NCBI RefSeq assembly: GCF_008386575.1
Contig: NZ_VUOA01000017.1
Span: 42,085-106,084 of the forward strand
DNA length: 64,000 bases
Direction of reading: 5' to 3'
From: Salinarimonas soli
GTDB lineage: Bacteria > Pseudomonadota > Alphaproteobacteria > Rhizobiales > Beijerinckiaceae
The notes under the pieces were generated by a model. It searched no databases. It was not told where the DNA came from and was given only the letters and a program-made list of their open reading frames with translations. Position numbers and translations under genes: made by a program. This document shows, one piece after another, positions 1 to 8,810 of this stretch. Position 1 is the first letter of the stretch, and each line of letters starts with the position of its first letter.

Positions 1-455
1 TCGGCGAGCCCCCGCTCGGCCGCGAGCTTCGAGCGGCCATAGGCGTCCGTCGGCCGCGGCTCGTCGGCCTCGGTGAGGACGCCCGGCGCCGTCGGGCCGC
101 TCTGGGCGCGGATCGACGAGAGGAAGACGAACCGGCGGATGCCGGCCCGCTCGGCGGCCCGCGCCATGGCCTGCGTCGCCTCGGTGTTGGCGGAGCGGTA
201 ATCGTCCTCAGGGATCCCCGACATGGCGTGGGCGAGGCCTGCGGAATGGATGACGGCGTCCACCTCTCGCAGAGCCTCGGCCATGTGCCGGGGCGCCGCG
301 AGATCGCCCACCACCGCGCTCTGGGTCTCGGGCGGCAGGTCGGCCGGGCGGCGCAGCAGGGCGCGCACCCGATAGCCGCGCCGGGTGAGGTCGCGAACCA
401 GGAAGCGGCCCACGAAGCCCGTGGCTCCGGTGAGCGCGATCAGCGGGCGGGCCAT
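1..455 (-). CDS. NAD(P)-dependent sugar epimerase/dehydratase, N-terminal part
   Basis: The gene is cut by the left edge of the window; about 151 residues from the start codon at 455 are present. They begin with a Rossmann dinucleotide fold, with the glycine-rich loop GATGFVG at residues 9-15. Further on there is a VIHSAGLAH segment and FVFLSSI, followed by YGRSK near residue 142, which supplies the catalytic Tyr-x-x-x-Lys pair of extended short-chain dehydrogenases. Such enzymes interconvert nucleotide sugars (UDP-glucose 4-epimerase type). The start overlaps the end of the upstream WecA/MraY-like gene by 16 bases, so the two are probably cotranscribed for surface polysaccharide synthesis. 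The exact substrate cannot be told. Confidence 0.85.
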   Translation of the reverse strand, partial: MARPLIALTGATGFVGRFLVRDLTRRGYRVRALLRRPADLPPETQSAVVGDLAAPRHMAEALREVDAVIHSAGLAHAMSGIPEDDYRSANTEATQAMARAAERAGIRRFVFLSSIRAQSGPTAPGVLTEADEPRPTDAYGRSKLAAERGLA

Positions 456-1468
456 GGATCCGTCTCCCGGGAGGGGTGCGAGAAACGCCGCAGGACGAGC
501 CCCACGAGGGCCGCGCCAAGCGCCAGGGCCGGTGCTTGCACCCCGGGCCAGCCCAGGGTGACGGCCGCGAGGCCCGCGAGCGCGAGGTTGAGCCCGAACA
601 CGTGCCCCACCACCGCCCGAACCGAGAACCCGTTCGCGGTGGCGCGCTGGTAGAAATGGCTGCGATGGGCCTCCCAGATCCGCTCGCCGCGCAGGAGCCT
701 GCGCGCCAGCGTGATCGTGGCGTCGGCCAGATAGTAGAGCGGCAGCAGCAGCGCCGCCGCGAGCGCCCCCGCGGCGGCGAGCTCGTAGAGCATCCAGGCG
801 ACGAGAAGGCCGATCGGGAGCGAGCCCACGTCCCCGAGGAAGAGCCGCGCCACGGGCTTGTTGAAGGGGGCGAAGCCGAGGAGCGCGCCGCCGAGCGCCG
901 CCGCCACGAGAGCCGCGCCCGGCCGGTCGAGGGCGAGCGCCAGCGCGAGGACCGCCGCGCAGACGGGCACCATCTCGGCGACCGTGATCCAGTCGAGCCC
1001 GTCCATGAAGTTCACGAGGTTCACGAACCAGACGCCCGCGAGCACCGAGAGCGCCCGCTCGAGCCACAGCGGCACCATGTCGGGCAGGATCCGCGACGAG
1101 CCGCCCACCACGAAGACCACGAGCGCCACGCAGGCGACCTGCAGCAGGAGGCGGGGCAGGGCGGGGAGGGGCCGGATGTCGTCGACGGCGCCCACGAGCC
1201 CCAACGCCGTCGCCGCGGCCGCGAGCCAGGCGAACGAGGCCTGGAAGCCCGGCGCGATGCCTGTGAGCGCGAGCGCCCCCGCGCCCGCGCCCAGCGCCGC
1301 CGCGATCACGGCGATGCCGCCGCCCTGCGGGGTCGGCGTCACATGGCTGGAGCGGGCGTTCGGGCGGGCAAGGGCGTAACGCGCGAGGAGCGGGCGAAGC
1401 GCCACCACGAGACCCGCGCAGGCGAGCGCGGCCGCAAGGGCCGCGGCGGCTGGGACGAGGGGGGACAT
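440..1468 (-). CDS. WecA/MraY-family undecaprenyl-phosphate sugar-1-phosphate transferase
   Basis: This is a 342-residue polytopic membrane protein with about ten hydrophobic segments. It carries the family landmarks in order: the PNARSSHVTPTPQGGG-type cytoplasmic loop near residue 40, VDDI near residue 95, NFMDGLDWI near residue 152, FLGDVGS near residue 212 and HRSHFYQR near residue 270. The Asp pairs and the HxSH loop bind Mg2+ and UDP-sugar. The family moves a sugar-1-phosphate from UDP onto the lipid carrier undecaprenyl phosphate, the first step of O-antigen, enterobacterial common antigen or similar glycan assembly. The downstream overlapping epimerase gene fits that role. It is closer to WecA-like proteins than to the MraY of peptidoglycan synthesis, which normally sits in the dcw cluster. 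Confidence 0.9.
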   Translation of the reverse strand: MSPLVPAAAALAAALACAGLVVALRPLLARYALARPNARSSHVTPTPQGGGIAVIAAALGAGAGALALTGIAPGFQASFAWLAAAATALGLVGAVDDIRPLPALPRLLLQVACVALVVFVVGGSSRILPDMVPLWLERALSVLAGVWFVNLVNFMDGLDWITVAEMVPVCAAVLALALALDRPGAALVAAALGGALLGFAPFNKPVARLFLGDVGSLPIGLLVAWMLYELAAAGALAAALLLPLYYLADATITLARRLLRGERIWEAHRSHFYQRATANGFSVRAVVGHVFGLNLALAGLAAVTLGWPGVQAPALALGAALVGLVLRRFSHPSRETDPWPAR

Positions 1469-1628
1469 CGGCTCCGGGGTCGCGATGATCGGGGGGGCAG
1501 ATTAGCGCCTCGCGCGGGCGCCGCAACCTCGCAGGCCCGCGCTCGGAGCGGATATGCCGCGTGCGTCGGGAGGACCCTGCGCACGCTGGTCACCCTGAGG
1601 AGGTAGGGGGCGCCGCTACGCCCCGCTG

Positions 1629-2486
1629 TCAAGCGACGGGCGCGAAGACCAGCGAGGCTCCCTCACGGGCGACGAACGCCGTGGGCATCTCGGCCTGCAC
1701 CGCCGCCTCGACGGAGCGCAAGACGCTGTCGTCGTCGGCCGGATGGGTGTGGAAGATCGCCATCGCGCCGACATGACCGGCTCGGCAGAGCGCCAGCCCC
1801 GCCTGCCAGGTGGAATGGCCCCAGCCCCGGCACGCCGGATATTGCTCCTGCGAGAACATGGCGTCGTAGATCATCAGGTCCGCGCCGCTCACGAAGCGGA
1901 TCAGGTCCGGCGAGGGCCAGGGCTCGAGGTGCTCCACGTCGCTCACGTAGCACACCGAGCGGCCGCCATGATCGAAGCGGTACCCAGTCGAGCCCGAGGG
2001 GTGGTCGAGCATGCAGGTGGCGACCGCCGTCCCGTCCGGCAGGTGCAGGGTCTCGCCCGCTCGGAAGCCGTGATAGCTCACGGCGGGGTCGATCTGGTCG
2101 AGGCGGAGCGGGAAGAGGGGCGGCGAGAACAGCCGGTCGAGGGGCTCCTTGGGGCTCGCGCCCCCGAGATTGCCCGCATGGATGCGCACGGTGCGCCCGA
2201 GATGGAGCGGGCGGAAGAAGGGCAGGCCCACCACATGGTCGAGGTGGAGATGGCTGAGGAGGATGTCGACCTCCTCCGGCGCCCCGTCCCCGAGGGACGC
2301 TCCCAGGGCGCCGATCCCCGAGCCCGCGTCGACGACGAACAGCCGGTCGCCGCACCGGATCTCGACGCAGGCCGTATGGCCGCCGAATTCCTGGTACGCG
2401 CGTCCGGACGCGTTGGTCGAGCCGCGAACCCCCCAGAAGCGTACGAGGAGTCCGTCCGGCTGCGCTGGTACACGAGACAACATCAT
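1629..2486 (-). CDS. Metallo-beta-lactamase-fold hydrolase
   Basis: A 285-residue protein opening with RFWGVRGST, a start typical of one branch of MBL-fold phosphodiesterase-like proteins. The zinc-binding signature SHLHLDHVVG lies near residue 99 (HxHxDH), and further metal ligands are likely at HPSG near residue 164, SDVEH near residue 182 and FHTHP near residue 246. Related enzymes include PhnP-like cyclic phosphodiesterases, but no substrate can be named here. The gene starts about 50 bases after the stop of the large ABC protein on the same strand, so the two are probably one transcript. Two ATG codons occur at the start; the outer one is given. The fold is certain, the function is not. 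Confidence 0.85.
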   Translation of the reverse strand: MMLSRVPAQPDGLLVRFWGVRGSTNASGRAYQEFGGHTACVEIRCGDRLFVVDAGSGIGALGASLGDGAPEEVDILLSHLHLDHVVGLPFFRPLHLGRTVRIHAGNLGGASPKEPLDRLFSPPLFPLRLDQIDPAVSYHGFRAGETLHLPDGTAVATCMLDHPSGSTGYRFDHGGRSVCYVSDVEHLEPWPSPDLIRFVSGADLMIYDAMFSQEQYPACRGWGHSTWQAGLALCRAGHVGAMAIFHTHPADDDSVLRSVEAAVQAEMPTAFVAREGASLVFAPVA

Positions 2487-2535
2487 CCCAACATGGCCCT
2501 CCGAAGGCCCCGGTGAAAGTGCGCCCTCGCACGCC

Positions 2536-5067
2536 TCACGCGGCCGCCGCCTCCCGCCGCCGCACCTCGACCGCCGCCACGGTGCCCCGCTCGAAGCGCA
2601 CCACGGCGTCGAAGGGCGGCTCGTCCATGCGGCCCGCGAGGTTCGCCGCCACCACGATCAGCCCCCGGCCGACCATCGCCCGGCGCAGGCGCGCCACGAG
2701 GTCCGCCGCGCCCGTTTGCGACAGCCCGTCGAGGGCCCGCTCCACCACGAGCACGTCGGGCCGGCGCACGAGGCAACGGGCGAGGTCGATGGCGGCGATC
2801 TCGGTGGGCAGGAGCCCGTCCCCGCGCAGGTCCACCCGGGTGTCGAGGCCGATGCGCACCACGTCGCCGTCGAGCCCCCGGTCGACGAGCACCCGGCGCA
2901 CCACCCGCATCACGTCGCGCTCGGCGCCGGCCCGGTCCTGGGCCAGGCGCCCGAAGAGCAGGTTGTCCTGCAGGCTCGCGGCGGCGCAGATCCGGTCGGG
3001 GTGGTAGAACTCGATCGCGGGCTGGAGGCTGGTGGGCAGGAGCTCGGCGAACGCGGCGCGGGCCTTGAGGAGGCGGCCCATGAGGCTCTCGTCAAGGAAG
3101 CCCAGGCGGTGGCGGCTCTCGTTGTAGCGCAACGCGAGCCCGATGAGGTTCTCCCGATCCCGGGTCTGGTCCGCGCCGCGCTGGCGCACGCCCTGGCGGG
3201 CCACGACGTCCTCGAAATAGGCGCGCTCGCCGGCCGGGAAGAAGCCGAAGCGCTCGAAGAGCGGATGGCCGTCGGGGAGGTCGGCGAAGATCTCCACCAT
3301 GGCCCGGGCGATGGACAGGCCCATGTCGGAGAGGGGCTTGGTGAGGTCCTCCGTCTCCATGATGGCCCGCACGAAGGGGTGCGAGGCGAGGTTGGCGTCG
3401 CGGAACGTATCCCCGAGCGGCACCCCGAACAGGATGTTCTCCGCGATGGTGGCGTGGGTGTTGTAGGCCTTCGGGTCGAAGGGATCGACGAGATCCTCGC
3501 AGCCCTCGGCGGCGAGCGCCGCGCGCACCTTGCGCCGGGCGTCCACGATCGCGGCGGCGAGCTTCGGCTCCCGGGCGGGATCGACGGTGCCCGCGAGCCC
3601 CCGGGCATAGACGAAGCGGTCGAGCCCGACGGCCGTGACCGCCTCCACGAGGCGGGTGTCGAGGTCGGGCACCTCGGAGGCGCCGTAGACGAGGTTCTGG
3701 CGAAGGCTGCCCGCGATGAGCACCGTCTCCCCGCCCGCATAGGCGATCCGCCCGGCCCGCGCCGCCGGATCGCTTCCGGCGAGGTTCGCGCCCCCGAAGG
3801 TGAGCGTGCCCGAGGAGGGATCGAGGGCGCCGCCGACGAGCGCCGCGAGCACCCGGTTGCCGGAGCCCGCCTCGCCCACGAGCGCCACGTGCGAGGGCAG
3901 GCCCAGCATGAGGTCGACCCCCGAGAGGCGCGTGCCGCTCGCGGGATCGTAGGCCATGAGGTCGCGGGCCTGGAGCGCGCCCGAGGCGGGAATCGCGGCG
4001 CCGGCGAGGTCGCGCCCGCGCGATTGCAGCGCGCCGAGGCGACGGGCGATCTCGTCGAAGAGGGGGGCCGCCTCGTCGAGGGAGCGGCGCCATTGCAGGA
4101 TGGCGGCGACCGCCCTGAAGGCGAAGGCCGTTCCGGCCATGCAGGCCACGACCGTGCCCGTGCTCGGTCCGCCGGGCTCCAGGGAAAGCCACGCCCCCGC
4201 GGCGAGGACGATGGCGGGGGCGAGGGTCACGACGAGGACGGCGCCCGCTCCCGCGGCGTGGAGCCGCCGCTCGGCGAGCCGCACGGCTCCGTGGCGCCCG
4301 TCGAGCTCGCCCACGAGCCGCTCGCGCTCGAACGCCGCGGTGCCGTGCGACCGGATCGCGGGCAGGCGGCGGGTGAGATCGAGGAGCGCGCGCCGGGTGG
4401 CCGCCCCCTCGGTGAGCCTCGCCTCCGCCGACCGGCGGATGGCGGCGAGGCGCCCGGGCCAGGCGAGCGCCACGCACGTCAGCGCCACGGCCATGGCGGC
4501 GGCAAGGCGCCAGTCGCTCGCGAGCCCGAAGCCGAGCACCAGGGCCAGACCCGCACCGCCGAGCACCGGCACGAGCACCGCGCCACCCAGGAACCCGCTC
4601 TCGCGCGCCAGCCCCTCCCCCGCGAGCGCCGCGACGTCGCGGGCCTCGTCCCGCGCGGCCGGGCGGGACACGAGCACAGCGTCGATCATGGTGCGGCGCA
4701 GGGACGCGATGGCGCGCGTCCCGATGCCGGCCCGCAGCCGTCCAACCCCGATCGCCAGGAGCGCCAGGAGGATCCCGGTGCCGGCCAGGGCGAGGGGACC
4801 CAGGAGGACGACATCCCGCCGTGGGACGGAAAAGCCCGGCCAGAGCACCCGGCCCGGCCAGTCGAGCCGCTCGACCGCCGGCAGGGCGATGCGTCCCAGC
4901 ACCACCGCTCCGGCGCCGCCGGGACGGGCGAGGGTCTCGTCGACGACGAGGCGGACGAGATCGAGGGCGAGCCAGAGCAGGGGGAGAGCCAGGAGGCCGA
5001 GAAGGATCGCGGCGGCATGATGCCAGGCGGCCTTGCGACGCACGAAACGGAGGGGATCGCGCTCCAT
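2536..5067 (-). CDS. ABC exporter-like fusion protein with degenerate ATPase domain
   Basis: An 843-residue protein. Residues 1 to about 340 contain several hydrophobic segments arranged like an ABC exporter membrane domain. The rest resembles a nucleotide-binding domain that has lost its catalytic residues. The Walker A loop reads GEAGSGNR, with Asn404 and Arg405 where Lys and Ser/Thr belong. The Q-loop glutamine is missing. The signature LSGGQ is replaced by LLPTE at 752-756. Walker B ends in Glu776-Arg777 instead of Asp-Glu, and the H-loop histidine is absent. The segment following the Q-loop appears three times, at GSLRQNLVYG (Asn458), ATIAENILFG (Asn544) and ASLQDNLLFG (Asn702), which inflates the domain by about 240 residues. 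Transport by ATP hydrolysis is therefore doubtful. The MBL-fold gene follows on the same strand. Confidence 0.85.
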   Translation of the reverse strand: MERDPLRFVRRKAAWHHAAAILLGLLALPLLWLALDLVRLVVDETLARPGGAGAVVLGRIALPAVERLDWPGRVLWPGFSVPRRDVVLLGPLALAGTGILLALLAIGVGRLRAGIGTRAIASLRRTMIDAVLVSRPAARDEARDVAALAGEGLARESGFLGGAVLVPVLGGAGLALVLGFGLASDWRLAAAMAVALTCVALAWPGRLAAIRRSAEARLTEGAATRRALLDLTRRLPAIRSHGTAAFERERLVGELDGRHGAVRLAERRLHAAGAGAVLVVTLAPAIVLAAGAWLSLEPGGPSTGTVVACMAGTAFAFRAVAAILQWRRSLDEAAPLFDEIARRLGALQSRGRDLAGAAIPASGALQARDLMAYDPASGTRLSGVDLMLGLPSHVALVGEAGSGNRVLAALVGGALDPSSGTLTFGGANLAGSDPAARAGRIAYAGGETVLIAGSLRQNLVYGASEVPDLDTRLVEAVTAVGLDRFVYARGLAGTVDPAREPKLAAAIVDARRKVRAALAAEGCEDLVDPFDPKAYNTHATIAENILFGVPLGDTFRDANLASHPFVRAIMETEDLTKPLSDMGLSIARAMVEIFADLPDGHPLFERFGFFPAGERAYFEDVVARQGVRQRGADQTRDRENLIGLALRYNESRHRLGFLDESLMGRLLKARAAFAELLPTSLQPAIEFYHPDRICAAASLQDNLLFGRLAQDRAGAERDVMRVVRRVLVDRGLDGDVVRIGLDTRVDLRGDGLLPTEIAAIDLARCLVRRPDVLVVERALDGLSQTGAADLVARLRRAMVGRGLIVVAANLAGRMDEPPFDAVVRFERGTVAAVEVRRREAAAA

Positions 5068-5151
5068 AGGGGTTCCGGAACGGTTGACGACGGCGGGACC
5101 TTAGACCATTTCGCGCCCGATTGGACCCGTGACGGCCGGGAAATCGGCAAT

Positions 5152-5171
5152 CCTTGGGCTTCCTGCCAAGG
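5152..5171. promoter_or_regulatory. Short palindrome in a divergent intergenic region
   Basis: CCTTGG and CCAAGG are separated by eight bases. The repeat lies between the divergent ABC-like gene and the TPR gene, about 85 bases upstream of the former's start. It could be a regulator-binding site, but no regulator is adjacent and the half-sites are short. Confidence 0.25.
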
Positions 5172-5223
5172 TTCTTTCGCCCCCGCCGCAACTACTTAGC
5201 CTGTTGCCGCGTTTGTCACGGGA

Positions 5224-5262
5224 GACCGGCGGTTCACGTGCGGAGCCGCCGGTCCCGCGTTT
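5224..5262 (+). promoter_or_regulatory. Hairpin in the leader of the TPR gene
   Basis: GACCGGCGG (5224-5232) pairs perfectly with CCGCCGGTC (5246-5254) across a 13-base loop. A short T run follows at 5260-5262. The structure lies about 30 bases before the proposed GTG start at 5291. It could act as an attenuator or weak terminator, or it could be the natural end of a short transcript. Only the base pairing is seen directly. Confidence 0.35.
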
Positions 5263-5290
5263 TCGGTGTCGCGTGAAAGAGGGTCCTGCC

Positions 5291-5869
5291 GTGAGAAGCT
5301 CCAGACGCAGACCATCCCTGTCCGAAACCTGCATCGACGGCGTGCTCGGCATGGTGCTGAGCGTGCCCCAGCGCGAGCCCGCCCCGGGCGTGCCGCGCCG
5401 GCTCGATGCCCTGTTTCGCGAGCTCGCCAAGGGCGAGCCGAGCCGCGCTCCGGAGGACATCGAGGACCTGATCTGGTCGGTCTGGATCTCGCACCCGCAT
5501 CCCGACGCCGAGAGCACCATGGTGGCGGCCGTGGAGGCGATGGCGGCGGGCGCCCTCGATCTCGCCAAGCCCATCCTGGACCGCCTCACGGAAAGCCATC
5601 CCGACTGGGCCGAGGCCTGGAACAAGCGCGCCACCCTCGCCTTCATCGAGAAGAGCGACGAGGAGGCCCTCGCCTTCATCGAGCGGACCCTCGCCCTGGA
5701 GCCCCGCCATTTCGGCGCCATTGCGGGCTTCGCCCAGATCTGCCTGCGCCATGGACGCCTGGGCGAGGCCCGGGCGGCGCTCCAGATCGCCCTCGACATC
5801 AACCCCCATCTCGACGGCCTGCGCGAGATGGTCCGCGAGCTCGCCAGCGCCCCGCGCACGCTGCACTAG
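5291..5869 (+). CDS. Tetratricopeptide-repeat protein
   Basis: About 192 residues from a GTG start preceded by AGAGGG at a normal distance. The reading frame stays open further upstream, so a longer form from 5129 cannot be excluded, but that part crosses a strong leader hairpin. The C-terminal half contains at least two helix-turn-helix TPR-like units. One starts near [20 protein letters not shown], followed by [18 protein letters not shown] and [17 protein letters not shown], with the usual Ala, Pro and large hydrophobic spacing. TPR domains mediate protein contacts. There is no signal peptide. The gene is divergent from the ABC-like gene and precedes an unrelated oxidoreductase, so no function can be assigned. 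Confidence 0.7.
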   Translation: MRSSRRRPSLSETCIDGVLGMVLSVPQREPAPGVPRRLDALFRELAKGEPSRAPEDIEDLIWSVWISHPHPDAESTMVAAVEAMAAGALDLAKPILDRLTESHPDWAEAWNKRATLAFIEKSDEEALAFIERTLALEPRHFGAIAGFAQICLRHGRLGEARAALQIALDINPHLDGLREMVRELASAPRTLH

Positions 5870-6030
5870 GGGATGGCGGAGCCGCTTTCGCGGCAGCTTT
5901 CCGCGCCGGCTCCGGATCGGCTCGACGTCGCGCCTTGCCCCAGGGCCAATGCGCGAGCGCGCACCCGGGCGGCTCTCGCGCGGCGCGCGGCCTTGGGCTA
6001 GCGTCGCGGGAGCAGGGGAGAGCGGGCGCG

Positions 6031-7656
6031 ATGGCCGGTGAGCCGATGGACTGGGGCGAGTACGACTACGTGATCGTCGGCGCGGGCTCGGCGGGCTGCG
6101 TGCTCGCCAACCGCCTCTCGGCGGATCCGCGCCGGCGCGTGCTCCTGCTGGAGGCGGGCGGGCGCGACGGGTGGATCTGGTTCCACATTCCCGTGGGCTA
6201 CCTCTTCGCCATCGGCAATCCCCGGGCCGACTGGATGTTCAAGACCGAGCCCGTCCCGGGGCTCAACGACCGGGCGCTCGCCTATCCCCGGGGCCGGGTG
6301 ATCGGCGGCTCGTCCGCCATCAACGCCATGATCTACATGCGGGGCCAGGCGGCGGATTACGACGGCTGGCGCCAGCTCGGCCTGGAGGGCTGGGGCTGGA
6401 GCGACGTCCTGCCCTATTTCCTGAAGCACCAGGACCATGTCGCGCCGTCGGGCGATCATCACCGCTCCGGCGGCGAATGGCGGGTGGAGCACCCGCGCAT
6501 GCGCTGGGACATCCTCGACGCCATCCGCGACGCCTGCCATGCCGCAGGCATCCCGCGGGTGGAGGACTTCAACGGCGGCGACAACGAGGGCGCCTCCTAT
6601 TTCCAGGTCAACCAGCGCCGCGGCCGGCGCTGGAGCGCGGCGCGCGGCTTCCTGCGGCCCGCGCTCGGGCGCCCGAACCTGCGGCTCGAGACGGGCGTGC
6701 AGGTGGAGCGCGTCATCGTCGAGAACGGGCGCGCGGCCGGCGTGGCGCTTCGGCGGGGATCGGAGCGGATCGTGGCGCGGGCGTCGGGTGAGGTGATCCT
6801 CGCTGCCGGCGCCGTGAACTCGCCCCAGCTCCTGGAATTGTCGGGGATCGGCGGTCCCGACCGGCTGCGGGATCTCGGCATCCCGGTCGCGGCGGCGCTC
6901 CCGGGGGTCGGCGAGAACCTCCAGGATCACCTGCAACTGCGTCCGGTCTTCCGGGTCGAGGGCGTGCGCACCCTCAACGAGGACTATGCGAGCCTCTGGA
7001 AGCGGGCCGCCATGGGCCTGGAATACGCGCTCCTGCGCAAAGGGCCCCTGACGATGGCGCCCTCGCAGCTCGGCGCCTTCACCCGCTCCTCGCCCGACTA
7101 CGCGACGGCGAACCTGCAATTCCACTTCCAGCCCCTCTCCCTCGACCGGTTCGGCGACGCCCTCCATCCCTTCCCCGCCTTCACGGCGAGCGTGTGCAAC
7201 CTGCGCCCGTCGAGCCGGGGCTCGATCCACGCGGGCAGCCCCGATCCCGCGCAGGCGCCACGCATCCAGCCGAACTATCTCTCGACGGAAGAGGACCGGC
7301 GCGTCGCGGCGGACGCGATCCGCATCGCCCGGCGCATCGTCGCCCAGGCGCCCCTCCAGCGGTTCCGGCCGCAGGAATACAAGCCCGGCCCCGAGCTCCA
7401 GGACGAGGCGGCCCTGGTGCGGGCGGCGGGGGAGATCGGCACCACGATCTTCCACCCTGTCGGAACCGCCAAGATGGGCGCCGAGGGCGATCCCATGGCA
7501 GTCGTCGATGGGCGGCTGCGGGTGCGGGGCGTGCGGGGCCTGCGGGTCATCGACGCCTCCGTGATGCCGCGCATCACCTCGGGCAACACCAACTCGCCCA
7601 CGATCATGATCGCCGAGAAGGGCTCCGCCCTGGTCCTGGAGGACGCCCGGGCCTGA
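6031..7656 (+). CDS. GMC-family FAD-dependent oxidoreductase
   Basis: A 541-residue glucose-methanol-choline oxidoreductase. Residues 13-20 hold the FAD-binding loop VGAGSAGC, followed by LLLEAGG. The first GMC signature, [15 protein letters not shown], lies near residue 88, and the second, [15 protein letters not shown], near residue 260. The catalytic pair is visible at the C-terminus: His475 in [10 protein letters not shown] and Asn519 in SGNTNSPT, 44 residues apart as in choline oxidase. The family oxidises alcohols to aldehydes or ketones. The sequence is consistent with a choline or aliphatic alcohol dehydrogenase, but no betaine genes are nearby, so the substrate is open. The ATG at 6031 gives a normal N-terminus just ahead of the FAD loop. 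Confidence 0.92.
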   Translation: MAGEPMDWGEYDYVIVGAGSAGCVLANRLSADPRRRVLLLEAGGRDGWIWFHIPVGYLFAIGNPRADWMFKTEPVPGLNDRALAYPRGRVIGGSSAINAMIYMRGQAADYDGWRQLGLEGWGWSDVLPYFLKHQDHVAPSGDHHRSGGEWRVEHPRMRWDILDAIRDACHAAGIPRVEDFNGGDNEGASYFQVNQRRGRRWSAARGFLRPALGRPNLRLETGVQVERVIVENGRAAGVALRRGSERIVARASGEVILAAGAVNSPQLLELSGIGGPDRLRDLGIPVAAALPGVGENLQDHLQLRPVFRVEGVRTLNEDYASLWKRAAMGLEYALLRKGPLTMAPSQLGAFTRSSPDYATANLQFHFQPLSLDRFGDALHPFPAFTASVCNLRPSSRGSIHAGSPDPAQAPRIQPNYLSTEEDRRVAADAIRIARRIVAQAPLQRFRPQEYKPGPELQDEAALVRAAGEIGTTIFHPVGTAKMGAEGDPMAVVDGRLRVRGVRGLRVIDASVMPRITSGNTNSPTIMIAEKGSALVLEDARA

Positions 7657-7739
7657 GCCCGCGGGGGCGGACCCCGATTTGACGAAGGCCCGGGACCTGT
7701 GAGAGGCCCTGCTGCGCGGAAGGTGAAACCGGTGCACAG

Positions 7740-8093
7740 ATGAACAAACCAGTCGTGCTCGTCGTCGAGGACCAGGCCCTCATCGGCCTGTCGATCGAGG
7801 CCTTCCTGGCGGAAGCCGGCTACACCGTGGCGGGTCCCTTCGCCTCCAACAAGGAGGCCCTCGGCTGGCTCGACCACGGCAAGCCCGCCGCCGCGGTGCT
7901 CGATCTCGGCCTCAAGGACGGGCTCTCCACCCGGCTCGGCGAGGAACTACGCCGGCGCGGGGTCGGGTTCCTGGTCTATTCCGGCCACGCCCAGCGCCCG
8001 GATCTCGCCCCCGAGCTTCACGACGTGCCCTGGCTGAGAAAGCCCGTGCCCCGCGAGGATCTCCTGCGGGCCGTGAACGCGCTGATCGCCTGA
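7740..8093 (+). CDS. Single-domain response regulator
   Basis: A 117-residue CheY-like receiver with no output domain. The acidic pair Glu10-Asp11, the phosphoacceptor Asp55, Ser81 and the conserved Lys101 followed by Pro are all in place, so phosphotransfer should work. Small receivers of this type in Hyphomicrobiales often act as phosphate sinks or relay proteins for HWE or hybrid kinases, but no kinase gene is next to it. A second stand-alone receiver on the opposite strand lies about 220 bases away, separated by a dispersed repeat. Confidence 0.88.
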   Translation: MNKPVVLVVEDQALIGLSIEAFLAEAGYTVAGPFASNKEALGWLDHGKPAAAVLDLGLKDGLSTRLGEELRRRGVGFLVYSGHAQRPDLAPELHDVPWLRKPVPREDLLRAVNALIA

Positions 8094-8166
8094 GCGGATC
8101 GGGTTTCAACCCCGCTCCCACCCTCGTCCTGAGAAGGTGGCCCAGAAGTAGAGGCCACTCTCCCCC

Positions 8167-8286
8167 CTCGTCCTGAGGTGCCCCCCGCAGGCGGGCCGCG
8201 AAGGGCGCTCCAGGGATCTCCCTCCGGCTGTGGCCCGTCCTGCGTGCTTCGAGACGCCCGCCTTCGGCGGGCTCCTCAGCATGAGG
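8167..8286. repeat. Dispersed imperfect palindromic repeat, family A copy 1
   Basis: The two arms are imperfect reverse complements. The left begins CTCGTCCTGAGG and contains GCAGGCGGGC; the right contains GCCCGCC...GGCGGGC and ends CTCCTCAGCATGAGG. It shares a 23-base identical block (8236-8258) and the block CGAAGGGCGCTCC (8199-8211) with copy 2 at 11207-11305, in the same order and spacing. No protein is encoded. Similar short palindromic intergenic repeats are common in Hyphomicrobiales genomes. Confidence 0.8.
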
Positions 8287-8310
8287 GCCTGCGGAAACCG
8301 TCCCGGTCCG

Positions 8311-8688
8311 TCAGGCCAGAACCTCGCGCATCACGCCGACGAGCTCGTCCGGGCGGTAGGGCTTGGGCACGAAGCGGCCGTTGTCGGGGATGTCCTGCGG
8401 CTCCAGGCGGGCGCGGCCCGAGGCGATGACGAGGCGCACGTCCGGGCGCCGGTCGTGGACGATGCGCGCGAGCGCCACCCCGTCGAGCTCGCCGGGCATC
8501 TGCACGTCCGTGAACAGGATGTCGACCTCCGGATGCGCCTCCAGCTGCGCCAGCGCGTCTTGCGCGTCCATCGCCTCCACCACGAGGAAACCCGCATCCT
8601 CGAGCACGTCGGTGCCCAGCATGCGCACGAGCGGTTCGTCCTCGACGAGGAGAATCACGGTTGGGGTATGAGGAAAGGGCGCGGTCAT
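8311..8688 (-). CDS. Single-domain response regulator
   Basis: A 125-residue receiver protein started at the ATG at 8688; an upstream in-frame ATG at 8772 would add 28 residues with no similarity to the fold. Asp17 and Glu16/Glu18 form the acidic pocket, Asp61 (in FTDVQMPG) is the phosphoacceptor, Ser93 lies in IASG and a Lys-Pro pair follows in VPKPYRPDEL. The PKPY ending is typical of receivers related to hybrid histidine kinases of Hyphomicrobiales. There is no DNA-binding domain. The gene points towards the other stand-alone receiver and no kinase is adjacent. Confidence 0.88.
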   Translation of the reverse strand: MTAPFPHTPTVILLVEDEPLVRMLGTDVLEDAGFLVVEAMDAQDALAQLEAHPEVDILFTDVQMPGELDGVALARIVHDRRPDVRLVIASGRARLEPQDIPDNGRFVPKPYRPDELVGVMREVLA

Positions 8689-8810
8689 CCAGGTCCAATC
8701 CCGCAGGCAATCACGGGTTCCAGCTTGACCGAAACCCGGTTCCCACCCTTGCGCGAGCCGAAGGGGTCGCACTCCCCGCCGGCGCGAGATCCGGGGTCGC
8801 GGCGGGCGGC

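Noticed and set aside
2149-5199. A 1016-codon open frame on the plus strand, opposite the ABC-like and MBL genes
   Set aside because: Its translation is rich in Arg, Glu and Gly without any domain, and it lies opposite two proteins with recognisable folds. GC-rich DNA keeps such frames open by chance.
8094-8310. Short protein-coding gene between the two receivers
   Set aside because: The open frames there are covered by an imperfect palindrome repeated elsewhere in the window.
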